A stretch of DNA of 64,000 nucleotides, from positions 434,001 to 498,000 of the forward strand of contig NZ_WHSB02000002.1 in assembly GCF_010994755.1 (NCBI RefSeq), in the 5' to 3' direction. The translations under genes were made by a program, and so were the position numbers. The notes beneath the pieces are model-generated. The model was given only the letters and a program-made list of their open reading frames with translations. It searched no databases and had not been told where the DNA came from. This DNA comes from Shinella lacus (GTDB lineage: Bacteria; Pseudomonadota; Alphaproteobacteria; Rhizobiales; Rhizobiaceae). Position 1 is the stretch's first letter; each line of letters begins with the position of its first letter. This document shows, one piece after another, positions 1 to 8,676 of this stretch.

Positions 1-704
1 CCCGGGTTCCACTTGTAGACGGTGTTCGTCGCATTGGTGGTGAAGTCGGCGCCGTACATGCGCTGCAAGGCGGCGATGTCGGACATCATGTAGGACTGTG
101 CGTAGTCGAACTCGCCGTTGCGGTAGCCGTCTGCCGGGCCGCCGACATTGGAGCGGTAGGTCATGATGGAATATTCCATCGAGTCCCGGTTGGCGGGCAA
201 AGCGGGGAAGCTGCCTTCGAATTCGTGGCCGTGCTTGAGGCCGAGCGCATGGCCGATCTCGTGCAGCATCGTCGCCCAGGCATAGTTGCCGGCGACCGGC
301 GAACGGTAGTCGAACTGCCGGCCGAACCACAGATCGCCGCTCTGGCTGCTGTTTCCGGGATAGTAGGCCCAGGCCGTGGACGGCATGTCCGATTCGGCAA
401 AGCGCAGGTTGGCCGTCGTGGTGCTGCCCTGCGAGACCGCCAAGTTGGTGAATCCCTCGACGGAAAAGCCGTTGTTGGCGGCATTGCCGAAGGCCGTGTC
501 CAGCGCGAAGCGGGCGGCCGACTGCTGCAGGGAGGAGATCGTGCCGAAGCCGCTGTCGGGTTCGCCCGTGTAATCGTAAGCGCTCGACGACGTCGGGAAA
601 GAATAGGTCAGGGAACCTGACCAGGCGGAGCCGGACAACACGCCGTCAATGGTCGTTATGCCAGTCTTGTTGATGGTCTTGATGACCTTACCAGTGCCTG
701 TCAT
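1..704 (-). CDS. Serralysin-like M10 zinc metalloprotease, C-terminus cut by window edge
   Basis: The minus-strand frame opens at an ATG whose complement lies at 702-704, preceded by a good AGGAG ribosome site, and stays open to base 1, so the C-terminal part is missing. The visible 234 residues contain the metzincin zinc motif HEIGHALGLKH (about residues 148-158) and the Met-turn SIMTY (about 179-183), which define the serralysin/M10B family of secreted zinc endopeptidases. There is no N-terminal signal peptide; members of this family normally leave the cell through a type I exporter using C-terminal RTX repeats, which would lie outside this window. It is divergent from the small gene at 871 and the caspase cluster. 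The family call is firm; the substrate is unknown. Confidence 0.9.
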   Translation of the reverse strand, partial: MTGTGKVIKTINKTGITTIDGVLSGSAWSGSLTYSFPTSSSAYDYTGEPDSGFGTISSLQQSAARFALDTAFGNAANNGFSVEGFTNLAVSQGSTTTANLRFAESDMPSTAWAYYPGNSSQSGDLWFGRQFDYRSPVAGNYAWATMLHEIGHALGLKHGHEFEGSFPALPANRDSMEYSIMTYRSNVGGPADGYRNGEFDYAQSYMMSDIAALQRMYGADFTTNATNTVYKWNP

Positions 705-870
705 GTCAAAATTCTCCTACTATGCTGGACGTTTTGTTTGCGTGCCTTGGATAGACCGCAATTCACTCCGATTCTGACGATGCTTGAACATCCACTCCGC
801 CCATGATGGGATGGACACCTCGTAGCACAGAACGGATGATCGCCGAATGCTATTCGACCGGAGGTTAAAA

Positions 871-1113
871 TTGTTCTCGAAGATAACCATTGTCGCCACG
901 ACCTGCCTTGTCCTCGCCGCGGCCGGGGAGGCGCCAGAAGGCACCGGCGGCATCATGGCGCGACCGTCTGATCCGGAAAAAGCCGTACAGGCGGAATATG
1001 AAAATCTGAAGTCCAAGGGCACGCGCGACGCGCTCGAGCTTTTCATCGCGCGCCATCCCGAACACCCGCTCGCCGACAGGGCGCGCGAGGACATCAAGCG
1101 GCTTGGCAAGTAG
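871..1113 (+). CDS. Very small exported protein with a C-terminal helical repeat-like segment
   Basis: I chose the TTG at 871 because GGAGG lies at 860-864 with a 6-base spacer; an in-frame ATG at 847 has no such site. The product is about 80 residues. It begins with a short hydrophobic stretch (ITIVATTCLVLAAAG) that looks like a signal peptide or membrane anchor. The C-terminal 35 residues (for example LELFIARHPEHPLADRAR) resemble the short helical repeat of the type 'F...P.s..A..AR..l' often found attached to bacterial caspase-like proteins. A strong terminator follows at once, so it is transcribed alone. The function is unknown; the likeness to caspase-associated repeats is by eye only. 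Confidence 0.6.
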   Translation: MFSKITIVATTCLVLAAAGEAPEGTGGIMARPSDPEKAVQAEYENLKSKGTRDALELFIARHPEHPLADRAREDIKRLGK

Positions 1114-1137
1114 TCGTACCTTTGAAACCGCAGATTG

Positions 1138-1162
1138 AAGGGCGCCGCGAGGCGCCCTTTTT
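1138..1162 (+). terminator. Rho-independent terminator after the small exported protein
   Basis: AAGGGCGCC and GGCGCCCTT form a 9-bp stem around the loop GCGA, followed by a run of T. It separates the small gene at 871-1113 from the flavocytochrome gene. Confidence 0.85.
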
Positions 1163-1297
1163 GCGTCTGTTTTCGCACTCCTGATGTTCCCTGGGTGACC
1201 TTTTCCAGCCTTCTTCCCGCGCATGCGAAACCAACCCGAATAAAGCCGGACGCCCACGCGTCGATAGGACGAATGCGGTTGACGAACGTCATGGGCC

Positions 1298-2611
1298 TTG
1301 CCAGCATGCCCCTGGAATTCGGACCGTCCAGTTGAATTGTGGGGGCATACGTTGACTGCGGGTTCCATCATCGCAACAATCCTGATCGTTTTCGCCGGCC
1401 TGCTGGCCGTGCCGGCCGTCAGCCATACCAATGCGGGCACGACTTTTTCGCTGATGGCCTCGTCCATGGCCTTCGTCGCCATGGGGATCGCGCAGTTCAT
1501 GGCGACGCGCCCGCCCTTCATCGAGCGGCTTTTCGGCGGGCTCGACCGCATCTACCAATTCCATCGCAAGATCGGCATCGCGGTGCTCTGTCTTATCCTG
1601 GTGCATTATTTCATTGCACCGGATTTCCAGGGCCTTGCCGTCACCAGCGGATTGAACATTCTTGCGGCGACGGCGGGTGAGTGGGCCTTCTACGGCTTCG
1701 TCTTCCTGCTCATCCTCAGCATCGTGAAGGTGATCCCGAAGACGCGCTTCCAGATTCCCTATCAATACTGGCGCATCACGCACCGCTTCATCGGCCTGCT
1801 TTTCGTCATGGTGGCCTTCCACCAGATGTTCATCAAGCGGCCCTATGACGGCACGGCTTTCCTGGCGACCTATCTGAACCTCTTTGCCGCGGTCGGCATC
1901 GTCAGCTACGCCTATACGCAGCTACTGCCCTGGCTTCGCACCCGCCGCTACGAGGTGGTGAATGTCGAGCGCCACGAGGGCGCGACGATCATTTCCGCAA
2001 GGCCGATCAACCGCAAGCTCAGGGCCATGCCCGGCCAATTCGGCTTCTTCCGCGTCAACAAGGCGGGGCTCCGCGAGCCGCATCCCTTCACCATCGCCGG
2101 CATCGACGAGGACGGTTCGGTCCGCTTCGCCATCAAGCCGCTCGGCGACTATACCAAGGCACTGCGCGAGGGCGTCGCCGTCGGCGATGCGCTGACGCTC
2201 GAAGGCGGCTACGGGCATTTCAACCACAAGCGCGGCGGCAAGAAGCAGATCTGGCTTGCCGGCGGCATCGGCGTCACGCCGTTCCTCGCCATGGCGAGCC
2301 GGCTGAAGGGCGACGAGGGGCAGGATATCCACATGGTCTACTGCGTGCGCGACGGGGCGGAGGCGATCGGCCTCGACACGTTCCGCGCGCAGGCGGAAAA
2401 GCTCGAGAACTTCAACTTCGTCCTGCACAATTCGGCGGTCGACGGCCGCTTCGATGCGACGAAGCTCGTGGCGGGGACCAGCATGAATCCGGCAGAAGCG
2501 GACCTGTGGTTCTGCGGACCGCCGCCCTTGCGGCTGGCGATCGAAAAGGGGTTGAGGGAACTCGGCAAGGCGCCGCGCCGCGTCGAGTTCGAGCGTTTCG
2601 AGTTTCGGTAG
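1298..2611 (+). CDS. Ferric-reductase/NADPH-oxidase-like membrane flavocytochrome
   Basis: The 437-residue product has an N-terminal ferric-reductase-type membrane domain of about six helices (residues 20-215). It carries two His pairs on facing helices (H89/H103 and H162/H175), the usual bis-haem b ligands. A cytosolic reductase half follows, with the FAD motif HPFTIAG, the nucleotide loop GGIGVTPFLAM and the C-terminal NAD(P) signature FCGPPPLRLA. Such proteins pass electrons from cytosolic NAD(P)H through two haems to an acceptor on the outer face of the membrane. The start is uncertain: ATG 1298 has no clear ribosome site, and TTG 1352, behind a GGGGG run, may be the real start. The next gene, about 105 bases on, encodes an exported multihaem cytochrome c, a possible electron acceptor. 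Confidence 0.8.
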   Translation: MPACPWNSDRPVELWGHTLTAGSIIATILIVFAGLLAVPAVSHTNAGTTFSLMASSMAFVAMGIAQFMATRPPFIERLFGGLDRIYQFHRKIGIAVLCLILVHYFIAPDFQGLAVTSGLNILAATAGEWAFYGFVFLLILSIVKVIPKTRFQIPYQYWRITHRFIGLLFVMVAFHQMFIKRPYDGTAFLATYLNLFAAVGIVSYAYTQLLPWLRTRRYEVVNVERHEGATIISARPINRKLRAMPGQFGFFRVNKAGLREPHPFTIAGIDEDGSVRFAIKPLGDYTKALREGVAVGDALTLEGGYGHFNHKRGGKKQIWLAGGIGVTPFLAMASRLKGDEGQDIHMVYCVRDGAEAIGLDTFRAQAEKLENFNFVLHNSAVDGRFDATKLVAGTSMNPAEADLWFCGPPPLRLAIEKGLRELGKAPRRVEFERFEFR

Positions 2612-2716
2612 AGCAGTTTCGGCGAAAGCGCGCAAAGCGGTCTCGCCTTTGGAATTGTGTGAAAGAAATGGATTTCCAGCCGGTCCGCCGGCCTTTTGGA
2701 GCGAAGGGAACAAGCC

Positions 2717-5700
2717 ATGCGCATGTTCAAGACATCATTCGTCCGTTCGGGTGCCCGGCTTGCCGCCGCTCTCGGCCTTGCGTTGGCGATCTTCTGTCCC
2801 GCGGGGGCTTACGCCATCGACCAGTTCGCGGCCGATGCCTATGGCACCTACCAGGCGAATGCCGATAACGGCAAGATCCTGTTCGGCGCCGCCGGCTGCG
2901 GCGCTTGCCATGGCTCGGGCGACAATATCGAACTGCTTTCGGGCGGCATGGAAATGCAGACGGCGATCGGAAAGTTCTTCGCGCCGAACATTTCCGCCCA
3001 TCCGAACGGCATCGGCGGCTGGTCCAATGCGGACTTCCTGAACGCCGTGATGGTCGGCCTCAAGAAGAACGGCGACAACCTCTACCCGGTCATGCCCTAC
3101 ACCTCCTACGGCGGCATGAAGCCGGAGGACGTGCTGGACATCAAGGCCTACATCGATTCGCTGCCGCAATCGGATGCCGCCTCGAAGGAACACGAGATCG
3201 CGTTCCCGTTCAGCCGCCAGACGACGATCACGCTCTGGAAGCGCAGCCATTTCACCGTGCAGGCCTTCCAGCCGCGCGAGGAAACGCAGATGGAGCGCGG
3301 CCGCTACCTGATCGAGAATGTCGGCGGCTGCGGTGATTGCCACACGCCGCGCACCACGACCTACGGTCTTGACCTTACCCGCGCCTATGAGGGCGAGAAG
3401 GGCCTGACTGGCGCGGTCGCGCCCGATATCACCAAGGCCCGCATCAGCGGTCTTGCTTCGCATACCGTCTTCACCAAGGGGCTTATCGACGAGGGCAAGA
3501 AGCTCTCCGGTTCGCCGCTGTCCGATCCGGTCATGCGTCGCATCGCCCAAGGCCTTTCGACGCTGCCCGATGAGGACAAGCAGGCCATGTACGCGTTCCT
3601 TGCGGATCGCGAGATACCCGTAGAGGCGCCTGTCGAGCAGAGCCAAACGCCTGTCTGCAGCGAATCGACGCCTGAAACGGCGCTGAGTGCTGGCGGTGGC
3701 AACGCGGAATCCGCTTCCGCCGCCGATGCCTTCATCGGCAAATATTGCCGCAACTGCCACGGCCCAGGCGAAAGCTCGCAAGGGTCCTTCCCGGCAGGCG
3801 ACCTTGCCTCGATCGCCGCCAATCCGGCCTTCGTGACACCCGGCGATGCCGCCAAGTCGCTGCTCTACACCAGTGTCACCAGCGGCCGCATGCCGCTCGG
3901 CAAGCGTCCTAGCGACGAAGAAGTGCAGAGCCTTGCCACCTGGATCAACTCGCTGAACCAGTCGGATATCCCGACAGCCGTCGCCGCGACGGAAGCCAAG
4001 CGCTCGCGGCCGATGCTGAAATATCTCGATTTCGTCGAATTGGCGCTGCGCGACATCTCCAAGGTCGACGAACACGACCAACCGTTCATGCGCTACTTCA
4101 GCTATCGCGACCAGTATAACGGCATGATGAGCTGCGAATCGCACGAGACCTTCCTGAAGCGCATGAAGGTTCTCGCCGGCGGCTTCAAGAAACTGCTCAA
4201 CTCGCTCTCCTACGGGCCGGAGCTCGTGCTTCCGGAAGAAGTCGAAGGGACCGACGGCCTGCTCGTGCGCGTCGACCTGCGCGATCTCGAATGGAGCGAG
4301 GACGACTACAACTTCCTCATCAACGAGTACTTCTACGGCGTCGACCCGACGAGCGACGCGCAGCTTCACTCGCTTGCCAAGGCAACGCAGACGCAGCTGC
4401 CGATCATGCGTGTCGACTGGTTCATGAGCAACGGCGCACGGCCGAAGGTCTACAACCGCCTCATGAAGCTGCCGACCAACATCGCCGAGCTCGAAAAGCG
4501 CTTCGGGGTGCCGGTCAACCAGAACATCGAACGCCGCCGCATCGTGCGGGCCGGCTTTGCGGATGGTTCCTCGGGTGTGTCCGACCACAACCGTATGCTG
4601 GAACGGCACGACATGCCGTTCGGCGGCTACTACTGGAAGTCCTATGACTTTGCCGGCGACGTCGGCAAGCAGGTGCTGAAGCGCTTCCCCGCGGGTCCGG
4701 AGGGCATTCGCCTGAAGGCCGGCCTGGAACCCTTCGATCATGACGGCGGCGAAATGATCTTCTCGCTTCCGAACGGCATGCAGGGCTACTATCTCTCGAC
4801 CGACAAGGGCGACCAGCTCGACATCGGCCCGACGGCGATCGTCTCCTTCCGCAAGCGGCCGATCGGCAAGGGCGTCGAGATCATCAATGCCCGCTCGTGC
4901 TTCGACTGCCACTTCGATGGCATCCTTTCCAAGCGCGACCAGCTGCGCGAGCATATCGAGACGTCCACGCTGTTCTCCAAGGACCAGCAGGACGAGCTGC
5001 TCGCCGTCTACGTGCCGCAGGAGGAGCTGAACGAGGTCTACAAGCGTGACACGGACCGTTTCGTCGCGGCCCTCGATCGCCTCGGCATCACCGAGCCGAC
5101 CTCGGGTGGCGGCCTGACCAGCCTGAAGGCTCCCGGCGGTGCCGAGATCTTCACCTACTTCGCCGACAAGTATGAGGACGAGCTGAACTTCGAACAGCTT
5201 GCCGCCGAATTCGACATGACGCCGGAAGAGTTTTCGTCCGACATCCGTCGCCTCACCGACGTCAATGCCCTGCGCATCGGCCTCGACTGGGTTGCGACGC
5301 TCGAAGCCGGTTCCACGATCCCGCGCGTCGAGGTCGAGGAGCAATATGCCTTCATGCTCCAGCCGCTTCTCCAGCTCGATCCGCTGAAGCGCGGCGTCAA
5401 CCCGGATGCGAACGCCGCCAATGCGGGCCAGCAGACGGCTGACAACAACTACCAGCAGCCGGTCGACAACAATGCCGGCTACCAGCAGCCCGAGCAGAAG
5501 CAGGAACAAAAGCAGGAGCAGGCCGTCAACAACGACGCCTACCAGCAGCAGACCCAGGGCCAGGCAACGGGCGACCAGTATGCCGGGGCGAGTGCCAACA
5601 CGGCTTATGCCGTGCCGGCCTACAAGCAGGACGACAAGGCGCAGGCCGACAAGGTGAAACTTGCCGTGCATGTGGCATCGACAAGCGCCAAGGTTGGGGA

Positions 5701-6076
5701 TTATCTGAGCTTCGAACTCAGCACCAACCACGCCTGCGAACTTCAGCTGATGTATGTCGAAGACACTGGCAATGTCGAAATCGTGCCGGATGTGATGATC
5801 GGCTCGACGACGCTGAATGCCGGCGAAAAACGCCTGATCCCGCAGCCGGGAACGGGTAACCTGACCTTCGATTCGCCGTCGCCCGGCGAAACGATGATCG
5901 CCTTCTGCAAGATCGGCGGTCTCGGCGACCAGAAACTGACGGCCGAAAAGGCCAAGGAACTGGTCGCCAACTCGAAGCAGCCGCTGACGCGCGGCCTCGC
6001 CATCAATCTCGCCAAGCAGGCCGAGAAGGACAACGGGGCAAGTGGTCTGCAGATGGTGACCTTCGAGATCAAGTGA
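2717..6076 (+). CDS. Exported four-CxxCH cytochrome c protein with C-terminal DUF4384-like domain
   Basis: The ATG at 2717 follows GAAGGGAA and begins a clear signal peptide ending near AYA (residues 31-33); an in-frame TTG upstream is less likely. The 1,119-residue protein has haem-binding motifs CGACH (61-65), CGDCH (about 205), CRNCH (about 344) and CFDCH (about 728). The first two domains resemble the cytochrome subunit of membrane alcohol/gluconate dehydrogenases. Residues about 420-720 match nothing I recognise. A Gln/Asn-rich low-complexity linker (about 900-965) leads to a final beta-rich domain like DUF4384, which is also seen in the two caspases downstream. Export and haem attachment in the periplasm are inferred from the signal peptide and motifs. 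I infer a redox or sensing role in the cluster; no enzyme reaction can be assigned. Confidence 0.8.
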   Translation: MRMFKTSFVRSGARLAAALGLALAIFCPAGAYAIDQFAADAYGTYQANADNGKILFGAAGCGACHGSGDNIELLSGGMEMQTAIGKFFAPNISAHPNGIGGWSNADFLNAVMVGLKKNGDNLYPVMPYTSYGGMKPEDVLDIKAYIDSLPQSDAASKEHEIAFPFSRQTTITLWKRSHFTVQAFQPREETQMERGRYLIENVGGCGDCHTPRTTTYGLDLTRAYEGEKGLTGAVAPDITKARISGLASHTVFTKGLIDEGKKLSGSPLSDPVMRRIAQGLSTLPDEDKQAMYAFLADREIPVEAPVEQSQTPVCSESTPETALSAGGGNAESASAADAFIGKYCRNCHGPGESSQGSFPAGDLASIAANPAFVTPGDAAKSLLYTSVTSGRMPLGKRPSDEEVQSLATWINSLNQSDIPTAVAATEAKRSRPMLKYLDFVELALRDISKVDEHDQPFMRYFSYRDQYNGMMSCESHETFLKRMKVLAGGFKKLLNSLSYGPELVLPEEVEGTDGLLVRVDLRDLEWSEDDYNFLINEYFYGVDPTSDAQLHSLAKATQTQLPIMRVDWFMSNGARPKVYNRLMKLPTNIAELEKRFGVPVNQNIERRRIVRAGFADGSSGVSDHNRMLERHDMPFGGYYWKSYDFAGDVGKQVLKRFPAGPEGIRLKAGLEPFDHDGGEMIFSLPNGMQGYYLSTDKGDQLDIGPTAIVSFRKRPIGKGVEIINARSCFDCHFDGILSKRDQLREHIETSTLFSKDQQDELLAVYVPQEELNEVYKRDTDRFVAALDRLGITEPTSGGGLTSLKAPGGAEIFTYFADKYEDELNFEQLAAEFDMTPEEFSSDIRRLTDVNALRIGLDWVATLEAGSTIPRVEVEEQYAFMLQPLLQLDPLKRGVNPDANAANAGQQTADNNYQQPVDNNAGYQQPEQKQEQKQEQAVNNDAYQQQTQGQATGDQYAGASANTAYAVPAYKQDDKAQADKVKLAVHVASTSAKVGDYLSFELSTNHACELQLMYVEDTGNVEIVPDVMIGSTTLNAGEKRLIPQPGTGNLTFDSPSPGETMIAFCKIGGLGDQKLTAEKAKELVANSKQPLTRGLAINLAKQAEKDNGASGLQMVTFEIK

Positions 6077-6127
6077 CAAACCGGGCAGAGGTCCTTTGGA
6101 TCCCTGCCTGATCTTTTCCACGAGGAC

Positions 6128-7096
6128 ATGAGGGCTGGACCGACAATGCTGCTGCGATCTCTTTGCTTTGACGCGATAACGGGCGCAAAACCGCTTCGCA
6201 CTTTTGCTGGAATTGCTCTTGCGTCGACAGTCTTCGCACTGGCCGGAGCAGCACCCGCCGAGGCCGCCTGCGATGCCTACACCGGCGTCACTGAGGCATT
6301 CAATGCGGGCGACGAGCAGAAGGCGCGCTCGATCGCCGAGACCGCGAGCACGGCCAATTGCAGCGCCAACGAGCGCACGCTGACGGGCCGCGTCGCCTCG
6401 CTCACCGCCTTCAACCGCATCGCGACCACCGTCGGCAATGGCGGAAAGCTCGCCGATCACCAGCAGGAACTGGAAGACCTCCAGCGCCAGTATGGCGGCC
6501 CCTGGCAGGTTTACGACGCGCTCGGCGATCTCGCCCGCGAGCGCAAGGATTACGAACAGGCCGCGCGGTTCTACCAGCTTGCGCTGGAAGACGGCTCGAA
6601 CGAGACGATGACGCCGGACTGGATGGCGCCGGATGAGCAATACATCCTGCGGCTCGACAAGCTTGCGGGTGAAATGCGGCTTGCCTCACCCCGGCCGGTG
6701 CAGCTCGCCATGCGCGGCGGCTGCAAGGTCTCCTTCCGCGGCGTGAAGATCAAGAAGAAGTCGACCCCGGTGCGCTACGTCTTCGGCACGGCGGATTTCA
6801 CGCCCGAGGGCGTCGAGGCGGCAAAAGACCTGGCGGAATGCCTGAAGACGATGAAGCCCGGTTCGATCAAGCTGATCGGCCACACCGACCCCGTCGGCTC
6901 GGCGGACGCCAATTACAAGCTTTCGCTCGCCCGCGCCGAGACGCTGAAATCCTATCTCTCCACCGCCGGTTATGCCGGCGCCATCACCACCGAGGGCAAG
7001 GGCGAGGACCAGCCCTTCACGCCGGACGATGCCAGCGCCTACGATACGGATACGATGAACCAGCTGCATCGCCGCGTGGAAGTGGACGTGGAATGA
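6128..7096 (+). CDS. Exported OmpA-family protein, caspase cluster
   Basis: The 322-residue product starts with a signal sequence (cleavage near AEA, about residue 50) and has a helical, TPR-like middle (residues 60-180). It ends in an OmpA C-terminal domain (about 210-322), recognised by a VRYVFGTADFTPEG beta strand, the core motif IGHTDPVGSADANYKLSLAR and the terminal RRVEVDVE. This fold binds peptidoglycan, so the protein probably tethers something to the cell wall in the periplasm. ATG 6128 and ATG 6146 are both possible starts. It lies 51 bases after the cytochrome gene and its stop overlaps the first caspase start (ATGA), which argues for co-translation. Confidence 0.85.
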   Translation: MRAGPTMLLRSLCFDAITGAKPLRTFAGIALASTVFALAGAAPAEAACDAYTGVTEAFNAGDEQKARSIAETASTANCSANERTLTGRVASLTAFNRIATTVGNGGKLADHQQELEDLQRQYGGPWQVYDALGDLARERKDYEQAARFYQLALEDGSNETMTPDWMAPDEQYILRLDKLAGEMRLASPRPVQLAMRGGCKVSFRGVKIKKKSTPVRYVFGTADFTPEGVEAAKDLAECLKTMKPGSIKLIGHTDPVGSADANYKLSLARAETLKSYLSTAGYAGAITTEGKGEDQPFTPDDASAYDTDTMNQLHRRVEVDVE

Positions 7097-8676
7097 TGAA
7101 AATGCTGCCTCGATTGCTGGCGCTTTCCCTCGCCGTCGCCCTGCCGGGTCCCGCCTTCGCGGCGCAGACTTTTGCGCTCGTCGTTGGCGTCGACCAATAT
7201 CCGAACGATGTCAGCCTCGACGGCGCTGTGCGCGACGCCGAGGACGTCTATCGCTCGATGAGCGCGGCGGGCTTCACGGTCACGAAATTCACCAATGCCG
7301 AGGCACGCAAGGACGATATCCGCAAGGCCTGGACAGACATGGTGGCGCAGGCCGCCGCCGGCGACACGATCATCTTCACCTATGCCGGCCACGGCGCGCA
7401 GATGCCCGAACTCATCGCCGGCGACGAGGCGGATGGTCTAGACGAATTCCTCCAGCTGCCGGGCTTCGACCGTAACCGCTACGAAGAGACCTCCAAGGAA
7501 ATCATCGTCGACAACGAGATGAACGCCTGGTTCGGCGAAGCGGAAGGCAAGGGCGTGCATGTGCTTTTCGTTTCCGACAGCTGCTTTTCCGGCGGCATGA
7601 GCCGCTCGGTCACCGGCAAGACCCGGCTCGCGCCCGCCGTCACGGTGAAGCTCGCGCCGCCCTCGCAGGAGGCGATTGCCGGCGCAAACCTCAAGGACAT
7701 CGACTTCAAGCAGGTGACGGTTCTGGCTGCCTCGCTGGAAAGCCAGCCGACGCCGGAGGTCATCATCGATGGCGAGCCGCGCGGCGCGCTGAGCTGGAGT
7801 TTCGCCCGCGCGGTGGAAGGCAGCGCGGACCGCGACGGCAACGGCATCATCACGCGCATCGAGCTCGAAGACTACATCTTCTCGAACGTGAAAAACCGCT
7901 CGGAAGCCTTGCAGGTGCCGAACTTCATGCCGCAGGTGGCGCGCTCGGAGAGCGAAGTCGTCGTCACGCTGACGCGCGGTATTCCGGTCAACAACGGCAC
8001 GACGACCGAGACGGCAGACAATGACAACGGCACCACGACGCCGGTCGTGGAAAAGACCATCAAGTCCGCAAAAGACCTCGGCTGGACCGGCAACATCGCT
8101 TTGCAGATCGATGGCGCCGGCGACAAGCCGAAGAATGCCGACGGCACGGGCACGCCCTTCCGCTGGGATGTGGCAAGCGGCGTCTTCTACACGCCGAATG
8201 GCGACGTCGCGGCGGAGAATGTCGATGCGGAGCGCATCCAGTCCGTGGTCGACAAATATGTCCTGCTCGACTTCCTGAAGGCGCTGGCAAGCCAGAATCC
8301 GGGCTCCGTTTCGCTCACCCCGGTCAAGGACATCTACGCCGCCGGCACGCGCCTGCGCTTCGACGCGCCGCCCGGCCGCTATCCGAACATGCTGGTCTTC
8401 AACCTCGCCAATACGGGTGAGGTGCAGTTCCTCGACATGCAGGCGGCCGGCACCAGCAGTTCGCAGTTCAAGCTGACCGATGTCGAGATCGTCAAGCCCT
8501 TCGGCGCCGACCACCTCATCACGATCTGGACCGCCGAGCCGGTCGATGCGATCGGCGCGGTGCTCGCCGACCGTGCCGTGACCTCGCAAACCCTGCTGCA
8601 GGCGCTTCTGACGCGGCTCGACGGCAAGGAAGCGAGCGTCGCCATCCAACCCCTTTATACGCGGGAAACGCTCTGA
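7093..8676 (+). CDS. Exported caspase-fold (C14, metacaspase-like) protease 1
   Basis: The start at 7093 overlaps the OmpA gene stop by 4 bases, and the frame then gives a signal peptide ending AFA (about residue 23). The caspase fold is intact. The catalytic His is in TYAGHGAQ (His100) and the catalytic Cys in VSDSCFSGG (Cys164), with acidic residues DGLDE between them as in metacaspases, which cleave after Arg or Lys. The loop DRDGNGIITRIE (246-257) fits an EF-hand calcium loop at positions 1, 3, 5 and 12. Residues about 430-520 form a region like DUF4384. The protein is 527 residues long and predicted to act in the periplasm or outside the cell. The substrate is unknown. Confidence 0.85.
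   Translation: MMKMLPRLLALSLAVALPGPAFAAQTFALVVGVDQYPNDVSLDGAVRDAEDVYRSMSAAGFTVTKFTNAEARKDDIRKAWTDMVAQAAAGDTIIFTYAGHGAQMPELIAGDEADGLDEFLQLPGFDRNRYEETSKEIIVDNEMNAWFGEAEGKGVHVLFVSDSCFSGGMSRSVTGKTRLAPAVTVKLAPPSQEAIAGANLKDIDFKQVTVLAASLESQPTPEVIIDGEPRGALSWSFARAVEGSADRDGNGIITRIELEDYIFSNVKNRSEALQVPNFMPQVARSESEVVVTLTRGIPVNNGTTTETADNDNGTTTPVVEKTIKSAKDLGWTGNIALQIDGAGDKPKNADGTGTPFRWDVASGVFYTPNGDVAAENVDAERIQSVVDKYVLLDFLKALASQNPGSVSLTPVKDIYAAGTRLRFDAPPGRYPNMLVFNLANTGEVQFLDMQAAGTSSSQFKLTDVEIVKPFGADHLITIWTAEPVDAIGAVLADRAVTSQTLLQALLTRLDGKEASVAIQPLYTRETL

Noticed and set aside
2735..6640. Very long minus-strand open frame (about 1,300 codons) opposite the cytochrome gene
   Set aside because: It mirrors the codon pattern of the plus-strand gene, has no recognisable domain, and its product is a biased Arg/Leu/Val-rich sequence typical of antisense frames in GC-rich DNA.
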